Assembly (NCBI RefSeq): GCF_000012365.1
Contig: NC_007651.1
Location: 2,790,001-2,854,000, forward strand
Source: Burkholderia thailandensis E264
GTDB taxonomy: Bacteria; Pseudomonadota; Gammaproteobacteria; Burkholderiales; Burkholderiaceae
DNA length: 64,000 nucleotides
Direction of reading: 5' to 3'
Shown: positions 9,288 through 17,271 of the stretch, one piece after another
Position numbering within the stretch: position 1 is the stretch's first letter
How the letters are laid out: each line of letters opens with the position of its first letter
Notes under the pieces: model-generated
The model's database searches: none
What the model was told of the DNA's origin: nothing
The model's input: the letters and a program-made list of their open reading frames with translations, nothing else
Translations under genes and position numbers: made by a program

Positions 9288-10487
9288 TCAGGTTTGGCGC
9301 TTGTCGGGCGCGGCAGCCGCGGCGGCGCCGGAGGCCGGCTGCGCGGCGGCGCCGCGCTCGACCGCCTTCACGGTCGCGCCCGCATCGAATTGCGCGGCGT
9401 CGACGACGACGACGCGCTCGCCGCCCGCGAGCCCGCGCGTGACGATCCAGTCGCGGCCTTTCATCTGCGTGGCCTCGACCGTCACGTCGCGTATCTTTCC
9501 GTTCTCGCCGACGACCTTGACGGTCGCGCTGTCGGCCGTGCGCAGGAGCGCGTCGCGCGGCACGAGGATCGCGTCGCGCGCGACCGCGCGATCGAGCGCG
9601 ATCCGCACGTACGCGCCCGGCAGCAGTTCGCGCTCCGGATTCGGAAAGAGCGCGCGCATCGCGACCGTGTCGGTGGACGGATCGACCGCGAGATCCGCGA
9701 ACAGCAGCTTGCCCTTGCGCGCGTAAGTGCTGCCGTCCGGACGCACGAGCGTCACCTCGACGTCCTGCTGCGCGATGCCCGCCGCGCGCCCGCTCTTCAC
9801 CGCGCGCCGCAGCGATTCGACGTCGGCGGCCGGCTGCGAGAAGTTCACGTAGATCGGATCGAGCTGCTCGACGGTCGTGAGCGGCGTCGCCTGATCCTGG
9901 CCGACGAGCGCGCCCTCCGTCACGAGCGCGCGGCGCGCGCGGCCGTCGATCGGCGACGTGACGGTCGCGTAGTCGAGCTGCAGTTGCGCGCGCGCGAGCT
10001 CGGCGCGCGCCGACGCGACGGCCGCCTTCGCCTGCCGCTCGTCGGCGAGCGCCTCGGTGTGGTCGCGCTCGCTGACCGCGCGGTCGCGCACGAGCTCGTC
10101 GTAGCGGCGGCGCTTGTCGAGCGCCGCGAGATGCGCGGCCTGCGCCTTCTCGAGCGCGCCCGCGGCCGCGTCGCGCGCCGCCTTGAACGGCGCGGGATCG
10201 ATCCTGAACAGCACCGCGCCGCGCTTGACCTCCTGCCCTTCCTCGTAGGTCCGCGCGGTCACGATGCCCGCCACTCGCGCGCGCACCTCGGCCTGCCGGT
10301 ATGCGTCGAGCCGGCCCGGCAGCTCGACCGACAGCGGCACCGACGTCTTCTTCACCGTGACGACGCTCGCCTCGCGCGACGCGGCCGCCTCGTGGGCGCT
10401 TTCGCGCTTGCCGCAGCCGGCCGCGACGAACGCCGCGACCGCGAGCGCCGCCCACCTGCGGCGCATGCGTGCCCATTCGTATTTCAT
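9288..10487 (-). CDS. amrA: RND efflux periplasmic adaptor lipoprotein (AmrA)
   Basis: This 399-residue membrane-fusion protein has a lipoprotein signal ending in VAAGC near residue 25. A barrel-sandwich (lipoyl-like) half-motif follows, VELPGRLDAYRQAEVRARVAG, then a helical hairpin rich in Ala/Glu/Lys (about residues 95-170). The second half of the sandwich is YATVTSPIDGRARRALVTEGALV, followed by a beta-barrel and membrane-proximal domain. It bridges the AmrB pump and the OprA channel in the periplasm. The ATG at 10487 has a GAGG ribosome-binding site 6 bp upstream. It is the first gene of the operon, divergent from the TetR gene across a 144-bp intergenic region carrying inverted repeats. 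The low-complexity Ala-rich C-terminus (about 15 Ala in 30 residues) is normal for this family in GC-rich genomes. Confidence 0.84.
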   Translation of the reverse strand: MKYEWARMRRRWAALAVAAFVAAGCGKRESAHEAAASREASVVTVKKTSVPLSVELPGRLDAYRQAEVRARVAGIVTARTYEEGQEVKRGAVLFRIDPAPFKAARDAAAGALEKAQAAHLAALDKRRRYDELVRDRAVSERDHTEALADERQAKAAVASARAELARAQLQLDYATVTSPIDGRARRALVTEGALVGQDQATPLTTVEQLDPIYVNFSQPAADVESLRRAVKSGRAAGIAQQDVEVTLVRPDGSTYARKGKLLFADLAVDPSTDTVAMRALFPNPERELLPGAYVRIALDRAVARDAILVPRDALLRTADSATVKVVGENGKIRDVTVEATQMKGRDWIVTRGLAGGERVVVVDAAQFDAGATVKAVERGAAAQPASGAAAAAAPDKRQT

Positions 10488-10572
10488 CGTTTTCCTCGCA
10501 AGTCGCTCGACCGGGACGAATTTGGGGCCGGTCGGGGCGATCGATTATAATCAGTCACGATTGATTAAATAA

Positions 10573-10592
10573 TGTCGTCCGACATATTGTCG
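10573..10592. promoter_or_regulatory. Probable AmrR operator in the amrR-amrA divergent promoter
   Basis: Between the divergent genes three half-sites alternate: TGTCG-TC-CGACA-TAT-TGTCG. This gives two overlapping perfect 5-bp inverted repeats (10573-10584 and 10580-10592). A TetR dimer could occupy either. An adjacent AATCA/TGATT pair lies near 10549-10567. That this is the repressor site is inferred from position. Confidence 0.5.
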
Positions 10593-10631
10593 TAAGAAAG
10601 CGACACGGATTTGAAAGGGAGCATCACCCAC

Positions 10632-11261
10632 ATGGCCCGCAAGACGCGCGAAGAGTCGCTGAACACGAAGAACCGGATCCTCGACGCCGCCGAGCTCGTG
10701 CTGCTGGAAAGGGGCGTCGGCCAGACCGCGATGGCCGACATCGCGGAGGCGGCCGGCATGTCGCGCGGCGCGGTCTACGGGCACTTCAAGGGCAAGATCG
10801 AGGTGTGCGTGGCGGTGTGCGACCGTGCGTTCTCGCGCGCGGCCGAGGGCTTCGATCTGTCCGACGAGCGGCCCGCGCTCGCGACGCTGCGGCTCGCCGC
10901 GTCGCACTATCTGCATCAATGCGGCGAACCCGGCTCGATGCAGCGCGTGCTCGAGATCCTCTACATGAAATGCGAGCACAGCGAAGAAAACGCGCCGCTG
11001 ATGCGCCGGCGCACGCTCTACGAATTGCAGACGCTGCGCATCGTCAAGGCATTGCTGCGCCGCGCGGTCGCCGCGGGCGAACTCGACGCGTCGCTCGACG
11101 TGCATCTCGCGGGCGTCTATCTGCTGTCGCTGCTCGAGGGCATCTTCGGCTCGATGATGTGGTCGGCTCGGCTGCGCGGCGATCGATGGCGCGACGCCGA
11201 AGCGATGCTCGACGCGGGCGTCGATACGCTGCGCGCATCGCCCGCGCTGCGCGCGGCCTAA
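10632..11261 (+). CDS. amrR: TetR-family repressor of the efflux operon (AmrR)
   Basis: This 209-residue regulator has an N-terminal TetR DNA-binding domain (about residues 10-57; helix-turn-helix ADIAEAAGMSRGAVYGHFKGK). An AcrR/TtgR-type all-helical ligand domain follows, with the subgroup motif MKCEHSEENAPL near residue 115. It is transcribed away from amrAB-oprA and should repress that operon, releasing DNA when a pump substrate binds. ATG 10632 has a GGGAG sequence 10 bp upstream. A TTG at 10611 in frame is a poorer choice because it would place that ribosome-binding site inside the gene. Confidence 0.82.
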   Translation: MARKTREESLNTKNRILDAAELVLLERGVGQTAMADIAEAAGMSRGAVYGHFKGKIEVCVAVCDRAFSRAAEGFDLSDERPALATLRLAASHYLHQCGEPGSMQRVLEILYMKCEHSEENAPLMRRRTLYELQTLRIVKALLRRAVAAGELDASLDVHLAGVYLLSLLEGIFGSMMWSARLRGDRWRDAEAMLDAGVDTLRASPALRAA

Positions 11262-11531
11262 GATTGCGCATCGCGCGCTTTGTCGCGCGCCAATGCGCGC
11301 CAAGCGCGCATCGAGCGCTTTGAGTATCCGCCCCCACATAAAAATATCGAGTTCTCCGGAACAATTGCTCGCGCCGCACGGTCACTTTTGCTGGCGTCGA
11401 TTCTTTATCCGGGTTTGAACCCTCGAAAATCGAATTGCCGCTCGGAGCGGACGTGGTCCGCGTCGTTGGGCCGAGCGGCGCGCAGCGGGGCGCGGTCCGT
11501 TCACGGTCGCGCCCCGCCGCGTTGAACGCCC

Positions 11532-13031
11532 ATGCGCTGCCGGCCCGCCCCGACGCGGGTTCTGACGCAGTCGCCGCCCACACCTTTTTCGTTCGAACCG
11601 CTTTTTTCAAGGATGTGGACACCCTTGGCCAAGCCAACCGCACAACCCGTTTCCGCTTCTTCCTCCGCTTCCCCCTTTCGCGCCGATCCCGCGCCCGTCG
11701 CCCGGTCGGCGGCTCGCTCCGCGCCCCCTCGTTCGTTCACACGCAAGCTGCCCGCGGCGGGCGCGCTCGGCGCGCTGATCGCGTGCAGCCTAGCGGCGCT
11801 GCCGGCCGTGTCGAAGTCGCCCGATGCGTCGAGCACGAACGCCGCGCGCGCGCCGCAGCGCGTGTTCGCCGACGCGCCGTTCCCGAGCGCGCAACGCTTC
11901 GTCACGGGCGAGCTCGAGCGCATGATCGCCGATCAGAACCCGCCCGCCGCGCCGCTGCGAACGCTCGCCGCGCGAGCCGCCTCGCCGGCCGCGGGCCCGG
12001 CGCTCGGCAACGCTCAGGCCGACGTCGCGCAGCCCGGGCCGGCGCGGCCCGGACTCTTCGCGCCGCTCGCCGAGCACCGCAACGAACTGCTCGGCTACGA
12101 CGGCCGCGCGTTCTCGCTCGCCGATTCGGTGCTCGCGCTCGCGAGCAGCGGCGTGCGCGCCGGGCCGATCGACGACACGCTCGCCGACACGCTGAACCGG
12201 ATCGACATTCCGCCCGAGGTGCGCATCCAGATCGGCGATCTGATCGCCGACCGCGTGCAGTCGCACGCGAGCGCGCGGCAGGGCGACCGCTACCGGATCG
12301 CGTTCGACGCCGCGTCGGGCAAGCCGCGCGTGACCGCGCTCGAGCTGCGCGTCGCGGGCCGCCGGTTCGGCGCCGTCTGGTTCAAGCCGCCGGGCGCGGC
12401 GAGCGGCGCGTACTACGCGTTCGACGGCGAACCGCTCGACGCGCCCGCGCTCACGATGCCCGTCGTCAGCACGCGCATCAGCTCGTACTTCGGCGAACGC
12501 GTGCATCCGCTGTCGCACATCCTGCAGATGCATACGGGCGTCGATCTGGCCGCGCCGAGCGGCACGCGCGTGAATGCGGCGGCGGCGGGCGTCGTGTCGT
12601 TCGTCGGCTACGATCCGGGCGGCTACGGCAAGTATGTCGTCATCGACCATCCGGACCGCCGGTCGACCTACTACGCGCATCTGTCGGCGTTCGCGCCGGG
12701 GCTCGACATCGGGATGACGGTCGCGCAGGGACAGCGGATCGGCGCGGTCGGCTCGACGGGCGCGGCGACAGGGCCGCATCTGCATTTCGAGGTGCGCGTC
12801 GACGATCAGCCGGTCGACCCGCTCGTCGCGCTCGCCGACGCGCAAAACACGCTGTCGGCGATGCAGCTCGACGCGTTCAGGCGCGCCGCGAGCGAAGCGC
12901 GCTTCCGGCTCGCGTCGGGCAGCGCGCGCCCGCTCGGCTTCGCGCAGGTCAGCGCGCCGCTGTGGGCCGAGTTCGCGACCGATACGTCGACGCTGCGCGC
13001 GATCTTCAACACGCATTACGCGTCGTCGTGA
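11532..13031 (+). CDS. M23-family peptidoglycan endopeptidase (LytM/NlpD type)
   Basis: This protein of up to 499 residues has one N-terminal membrane or signal segment (LGALIACSLAALPAV, about residues 78-95) and a middle OapA/LysM-like linker region. A C-terminal peptidase_M23 domain follows, with the zinc ligands HTGVD (His near 334, Asp near 338) and HLHFE near 416. All catalytic residues are therefore present, unlike the degenerate NlpD/EnvC activators. It should cut cross-linking peptides of the cell wall in the periplasm. The first ATG (11532) and a second at 11613 (MWTPLAKP) are both possible starts; the second gives a shorter basic N-terminus. It is monocistronic between amrR and the amino-acid transporter genes, which point the opposite way. 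Confidence 0.8.
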   Translation: MRCRPAPTRVLTQSPPTPFSFEPLFSRMWTPLAKPTAQPVSASSSASPFRADPAPVARSAARSAPPRSFTRKLPAAGALGALIACSLAALPAVSKSPDASSTNAARAPQRVFADAPFPSAQRFVTGELERMIADQNPPAAPLRTLAARAASPAAGPALGNAQADVAQPGPARPGLFAPLAEHRNELLGYDGRAFSLADSVLALASSGVRAGPIDDTLADTLNRIDIPPEVRIQIGDLIADRVQSHASARQGDRYRIAFDAASGKPRVTALELRVAGRRFGAVWFKPPGAASGAYYAFDGEPLDAPALTMPVVSTRISSYFGERVHPLSHILQMHTGVDLAAPSGTRVNAAAAGVVSFVGYDPGGYGKYVVIDHPDRRSTYYAHLSAFAPGLDIGMTVAQGQRIGAVGSTGAATGPHLHFEVRVDDQPVDPLVALADAQNTLSAMQLDAFRRAASEARFRLASGSARPLGFAQVSAPLWAEFATDTSTLRAIFNTHYASS

Positions 13032-13160
13032 CGGCGCGGTAGCGCATTGCATGCCGCGTGCGCCGGCGCGCGGCGAACGCCCGCATCCGTCGCGCCGCCC
13101 GAGACGGGAATGCGCCCCTGCCCTTCGACGCGTTTCGCCGAACGGCGGAACGCACCGGCG

Positions 13161-13904
13161 CTATCGCGGCCCGCCCGATGCCGGCTGCGCGGCGGCCGCG
13201 CGACACGCGCCGTCGGCGCGCGCCGGGCCGCGCCGACGGCGCGCGAGCAGCCACGTCGCCGCGACGTCCAGCGCGGTGCAGAGAATCAGGTAGATGACGC
13301 CGACGAACAGGAAGATCTGCGCGGGGTACACCATCAGCCGGTTGTTGACCTGCGTCGCGACGAACGACAGCTCCGGCACGCCGACGATGTACGCGAGCGA
13401 CGTGTCCTTCACGAGCGACACCCACTGATTGACGAACGACGGCGTCATGATCCTCACCGCCTGCGGCAGCAGCACGTAGCGCACCGTCTGCCGGCGCGTG
13501 AGCCCGAGCGACAGCCCGGCCTGCCGCTGCCCGTCGCCCGCCGCCCGAATGCCCGCGTGCACCGAGTGCGCGAGATACGCGCCGCCGACGAGCGACAGCG
13601 CGCACACGACGGCCGCGAGCCCCGGCACGTCCGCGTGCAGCAGCACCGGCAGCAGGAAGTACGTCCAGAAGATCAGCATCAGCACCGGAATCGCGCGAAA
13701 AAAACCGATCACGACGATGAGCGCGCCGCGCAGCGCGCCTGTGGCGAGCGCGAGCGCGACGCCGAGCGCGACGCCCAGCACGGCCGATGCGAGCGCCGAC
13801 GCGAGCGCGAGCGTGAGCGACAACGCGGCGCCGCCGAGCGGGCCGTCGGGAAACGCGCCGACGAGCAGGTACGGCAGATTGTTCGCGAGTATCGACAGAT
13901 CCAT
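13161..13904 (-). CDS. Polar amino-acid ABC transporter permease, second subunit (GltK-like)
   Basis: This 247-residue inner-membrane permease of the HisMQ/GltJK family starts MDLSILANNLPYLLVG. It carries the EAA-type cytoplasmic loop motif (AAGDGQRQAGLSLGLTRRQTVRYVLLPQAVRIMTPSFVNQ region, about residues 120-160) that docks to an ATPase, and about five membrane helices. Its ATG follows the stop of the partner permease by 2 bp, so the two are coupled and probably form the heterodimeric channel. The C-terminal tail is long, Ala/Arg-rich and of low complexity. The substrate is probably glutamate/aspartate or a related acidic amino acid, by analogy with the binding protein upstream. No ATP-binding subunit gene is adjacent. 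Confidence 0.8.
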   Translation of the reverse strand: MDLSILANNLPYLLVGAFPDGPLGGAALSLTLALASALASAVLGVALGVALALATGALRGALIVVIGFFRAIPVLMLIFWTYFLLPVLLHADVPGLAAVVCALSLVGGAYLAHSVHAGIRAAGDGQRQAGLSLGLTRRQTVRYVLLPQAVRIMTPSFVNQWVSLVKDTSLAYIVGVPELSFVATQVNNRLMVYPAQIFLFVGVIYLILCTALDVAATWLLARRRRGPARADGACRAAAAQPASGGPR

Positions 13905-13906
13905 CG

Positions 13907-14632
13907 TCAACGCCCCGCGAACGTGCGATCGCGTCGCCGCGCCGTCCATTGCGCGAACGCCTCGACGGCCGCGATCGCCGCGATGTACAGCACGGTCGAC
14001 ACGCCGAACGCGGCGAAGGTCCGGAACGTCTCGGTCTCGACCTGGCGCGACGCGTACGACAGCTCCGCGACGCCGATCGCCATCGTCAGCGACGAGTTCT
14101 TGATCAGATTCATGTATTGGCCGAAGAGCGGCGGCAGCGCGATCCGCACTGCCTGCGGCAGCACGACGAACCGGAACGTCTGCCGCGGCGACAAGCCGAG
14201 CGCGCCCGCCGCGCGATACTGCCCGGCCGGCACGCCGCGCAGCCCCGCCTGGAACTCCTCGGCGACGAACGCGCTCGTGTAGCCGCTCAGGCCGACCCAG
14301 CCGGCGACGAATTCGAACGACGGCCAATGCAGTTCGACGCCGCCCACCACGGCCGCGCGGCGCGTGTTGAGCCACGCCATCACGGGCTCGGGCAGCAGCG
14401 ACGCGACGCCGAAATACCAGAACAGCAATTGCACGACGAGCGGCGTGTTGCGAAACGCGACGACGTACGCGGCCGCCGCGCGCCGCAGCCATGCGCGCCT
14501 AGCGTGCCGCGCGCTTGCGAGCGCGAAGCCCGCGAGCGTCGCCGCGACGGCCGCCGCGAACGACAGGCCGAGCGTCAGCAGGAAACCCTGCCATAACCAC
14601 ATCAGATATTTGGGAGCGAGCCAGGCGTTCAT
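13907..14632 (-). CDS. Polar amino-acid ABC transporter permease, first subunit (GltJ-like)
   Basis: This 241-residue HisM-family permease starts MNAWLAPKYLMWLWQGFLLTL. It has about five membrane helices and the EAA loop VPAGQYRAAGALGLSPRQTFRFVVLPQAVRIALPP near residues 130-165. ATG 14632 is chosen over an ORF extension to 14731 because the extra N-terminus is Arg-rich and lacks family similarity. It lies between the binding-protein gene and the second permease on the same strand and forms the translocation pore with the latter. Substrate assignment (acidic or amide amino acids) comes from family context only. Confidence 0.8.
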   Translation of the reverse strand: MNAWLAPKYLMWLWQGFLLTLGLSFAAAVAATLAGFALASARHARRAWLRRAAAAYVVAFRNTPLVVQLLFWYFGVASLLPEPVMAWLNTRRAAVVGGVELHWPSFEFVAGWVGLSGYTSAFVAEEFQAGLRGVPAGQYRAAGALGLSPRQTFRFVVLPQAVRIALPPLFGQYMNLIKNSSLTMAIGVAELSYASRQVETETFRTFAAFGVSTVLYIAAIAAVEAFAQWTARRRDRTFAGR

Positions 14633-14752
14633 CTCGTTGCTTCGGGCCGCCTGTATGCGCGGCCGCAAGTGGCGTATCGCACCGCTTGCGCGGGATTGCG
14701 CGTCGAGGCGTGTCGCGGCGATCGCGCGCACCTGCTTGCGTCAAGCGTGAAT

Positions 14753-14784
14753 GCGCGCCGCATGCGGTGCGCGGTTCGGCGCGC
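14753..14784 (-). promoter_or_regulatory. GC-rich hairpin between binding-protein and permease genes
   Basis: A perfect 8-bp inverted repeat (GCGCGCCG and CGGCGCGC) separated by 16 bp sits just past the stop of the binding-protein gene. It has no U-tract, so it more likely stabilises the upstream mRNA or attenuates than terminates fully. Confidence 0.35.
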
Positions 14785-14787
14785 GGT

Positions 14788-15603
14788 TCAGCGTTTGTCG
14801 CCGATCCTGAAGATCCGCGCGAGCGGCGTCCTCGTGTTCGGCCCGAACCATGCGTCGTAGATCCGGCCCGCGCGGCCGTTCGCCTCGAGCTCCGCCAGCG
14901 TGTCGTTGACGAACGCGACGAGCCGCGTCTCGCCCTTCGGCGCGCCGACGCCCATGTAATCGTTCGAGATCGAAAACGCCGGCACTTCGTAATTCTGCTT
15001 GTCCGGCACGTTCGCGAGCAGGCCGATCAGCTTCGGCCCGTCCTGCGTGATCGCCTGCACGTTGCCCGCGCGCAGCGCGGCGAACGCGAACGGCGTGTCG
15101 TCGTACGCGACGATCGTCGCCTGCGGATATTTCTCGCGCAGCGTGACTTCGTTCGTCGTGCCCTTGTCCGCGCCGATGCGCAGGCGGTTCAGTTGATCGG
15201 CCGACTTCAGCACGCCTTTTTTCGCGAGGAACTGCTGGCCGGATGCGAAATACGGAATGCTGAAGTCGACCTGCTTCGCGCGTTCGCCGGTGATCGTGAA
15301 GTTCGCGAGCACGAGATCGACCTTGCCCGACGTCAGGAACGGGATGCGGTTCGCGGGATTGGTCGGTTGCAGCTTCAGCTTGACGCCGAGCTTGTCGGCA
15401 AGCGCCCGCGCGTAGTCGACGTCGAGACCGACGATCCGGTTCGTCTTCGGGTCGACGAAGCCGAACGGCGGGTTGCTGTCGAACGTCGCGACGCGCAGCA
15501 CGCCGGCCTTCTTGATGTCGTCGAGCCGGTCCGCGTGCGCGGCCGCATGCGCGGCGGCGAGCGACAAACCGATGAGCCAGGCAGCGAATGGCTTGAATTT
15601 CAT
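14788..15603 (-). CDS. Periplasmic amino-acid-binding protein (family 3, GltI/FliY-like)
   Basis: This 271-residue solute-binding protein has signal peptide MKFKPFAAWLIGLSLAAAHA and cleavage near AHA. Typical SBP_bac_3 motifs follow: GVLRVATFDSNPPFGFVD, IVGLDVDYARALADKLGV, DLVLANFTITGERAKQVDFS and the ligand-contact Arg/Asp region QAITQDGPKLIG. It captures a polar amino acid and delivers it to the two permeases encoded downstream on the same strand. An ATPase must be supplied in trans. The SBP gene coming first, followed by a hairpin, suits its need for higher expression. Confidence 0.85.
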   Translation of the reverse strand: MKFKPFAAWLIGLSLAAAHAAAHADRLDDIKKAGVLRVATFDSNPPFGFVDPKTNRIVGLDVDYARALADKLGVKLKLQPTNPANRIPFLTSGKVDLVLANFTITGERAKQVDFSIPYFASGQQFLAKKGVLKSADQLNRLRIGADKGTTNEVTLREKYPQATIVAYDDTPFAFAALRAGNVQAITQDGPKLIGLLANVPDKQNYEVPAFSISNDYMGVGAPKGETRLVAFVNDTLAELEANGRAGRIYDAWFGPNTRTPLARIFRIGDKR

Positions 15604-15727
15604 TGGCGCGTTTCTCTTGTTCCGGGTGACGCCGGCGCGGTGCGTCCGGCCGATGAGCGACGCGGCGCGCGATGCGCCGCGAGTCCGTCACCGTATCAGC
15701 GCATCCGCCGTTTTCGAACCAAGAAAT

Positions 15728-15745
15728 GCTGCTGAACTCAGCAGC
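15728..15745. terminator. Inverted repeat between tadG and the amino-acid-binding protein gene
   Basis: GCTGCTGA-AC-TCAGCAGC is a perfect 8-bp inverted repeat with a 2-bp centre, about 70 bp past tadG. On the minus strand it is followed by a short T-containing stretch. It may end the Tad operon or be an operator of the downstream amino-acid transporter. I cannot decide between these. Confidence 0.3.
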
Positions 15746-15815
15746 TTTCGTGCTATCGCCCGCGCGGGCGGCATGCGCTGCGGCGCGACGCGTTCGCGCC
15801 GGCGCGCGGCCCCGT

Positions 15816-16850
15816 TCAATTCGCGAGACGCGGCGCGACGTATGCGCCGTATGCAGGCCCGACGCCGCCCGCGCTCACGGGAATCCGGTAGCCGCCGACG
15901 AAGTGGCCGGTGATCGCCTTGATATTCGCGCCGTCCGACGCGTCGACGTAGAACGCGGCGAACGCGACGATCGGCACGTAGGTCTTGCTGCTGATCTGCG
16001 TGGCGACCGGCACGACGACCGTCACGCCGACCGGCACGTCGTAGTAGAGCGCGGTCTTCACGCCGGGCTCGATCCAGATGCTGTCGCCGATCGAAAGCGG
16101 CGTCGGGTTGCCGTTCGCCATCAGTCCGCGCACGGTCGGCACGTCGTTCGCGTTCACGAGAAACGTCGTCCACTGGCCGGCATAGCAGGTGCCGCCGTAC
16201 GTCTGGCCGTTGCCCACCTGGAACTCGTACGGCGCGCCCGTCGTCGGATCGACGCGCGGCGCGCCCGCCTGCGCGTCCCAGTATTGATCGAGCACGCATT
16301 GATCGATGACCATCGGAAAGAGTCCGCCCGCGCCGACCGTCGACGGCGCGGCGGCGACCGCGACCGCCGTCGCCGCCGCCGGCGTGCCGAGGATGCCGAG
16401 GAAGCCGCCCATCAGCAGCGAAAGCGGGCCGCCGTTCTGGTTCGTCGCGCGCGTGACGGTCGTCTGCACGGCCGGCACGTCGTACGCGCCCGGCGCGAGC
16501 GTCGTCGGCTCGAGGCCGGCGGGCGCGCCCGTCACGTTCCAGTAGCCCGTCTGGACGACGCCGCTCGCTAGCGTCGCGCCGTCGGACGCGTTCAGCGACA
16601 GCGCCGCGCTCGCCGCGCTCGCGGCCGCCGCCCATGCGGGCGCGCCCGGGCTCGACTCGAGCGACGCCGCGCCGGCGAGCGCGGCCGCGTCCGCCGCGTT
16701 CTGCAGTTCGTTGCGCGCGGTGGCGACGCGCGGCAGGTCGATCGCGAATGCGCCGAACAGCAGCAGCACCGGCAGGAACAGCAGGAACCACAGCACGACG
16801 GAGCCGCGCTCGCGGTGGCACGCGGCGGCGGCGGCGCGACGCTCATTCAT
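15816..16850 (-). CDS. tadG: Tad pilus assembly protein TadG-like
   Basis: This 344-residue protein has an N-terminal pseudopilin-like segment (RERGSVVLWFLLFLPVLLLFGAFAIDLPRVATARNELQNAADAAALAGA, about residues 14-62), diagnostic of the TadE/TadG family. A long periplasmic beta-rich domain follows. TadG proteins are membrane-anchored accessory subunits of the Flp pilus machine. The start overlaps the end of tadE by 8 bp. It is the last gene of a twelve-gene minus-strand operon. The C-terminal domain is specific to the Burkholderia-type protein and its role is not known. Confidence 0.82.
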   Translation of the reverse strand: MNERRAAAAACHRERGSVVLWFLLFLPVLLLFGAFAIDLPRVATARNELQNAADAAALAGAASLESSPGAPAWAAAASAASAALSLNASDGATLASGVVQTGYWNVTGAPAGLEPTTLAPGAYDVPAVQTTVTRATNQNGGPLSLLMGGFLGILGTPAAATAVAVAAAPSTVGAGGLFPMVIDQCVLDQYWDAQAGAPRVDPTTGAPYEFQVGNGQTYGGTCYAGQWTTFLVNANDVPTVRGLMANGNPTPLSIGDSIWIEPGVKTALYYDVPVGVTVVVPVATQISSKTYVPIVAFAAFYVDASDGANIKAITGHFVGGYRIPVSAGGVGPAYGAYVAPRLAN

Positions 16851-17271
16851 AGTTCATCACCGTCACGGCCGTCAGCGTGATCGGGCCCGTGAGCGAGCTC
16901 AGCGCGGAGCCGAGCACGAGGCCCTGATACGTGTAGCTGACGGTCACTTTCAGCGCGCTGCCGGGCGACGTGCCGGCCGACTGGTCGACGTAGACGACGG
17001 GCGCGCCGACCGTGCCGCCGCTCACGAGGCTGCCCTGCGCGTACGACAGCGCGATGTTCTCGATGTCGGCCGCGGCCAGTTGCGGCACGCGCACGACGAC
17101 GCCCGCGCGCGCGGCCTCGCGGCTCGCATTGGTGATCACCGCCTTGTCGCAGAGCAGCAGGCTCGTGTCGACGATGCCGAACAGCACGAGCATCATGAAC
17201 GGAAACGCGAGCACGAACTCGAGCGACACGACGCCGCGCTCGTCGCGGACGAGATCGGCGACGCGGCTCAT
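16843..17271 (-). CDS. tadE: Tad pilus minor pseudopilin TadE
   Basis: This 142-residue TadE-like pseudopilin has a short basic leader (MSRVADLVRDERG), then VVSLEFVLAFPFMMLVLFGIVDTSLLL. The prepilin-peptidase cleavage site follows the Gly, with Glu at +5 of the mature protein. The N-terminal hydrophobic helix would pack in the pilus or base complex. The gene overlaps tadD by ATGA and tadG by 8 bp, so it should be co-translated with both. Confidence 0.85.
   Translation of the reverse strand: MSRVADLVRDERGVVSLEFVLAFPFMMLVLFGIVDTSLLLCDKAVITNASREAARAGVVVRVPQLAAADIENIALSYAQGSLVSGGTVGAPVVYVDQSAGTSPGSALKVTVSYTYQGLVLGSALSSLTGPITLTAVTVMNYE

Noticed and set aside
11044..11643. Minus-strand ORF opposite the end of amrR
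   Set aside because: It is antisense to a confirmed gene, with Arg/Ala-rich translation and no start signals.
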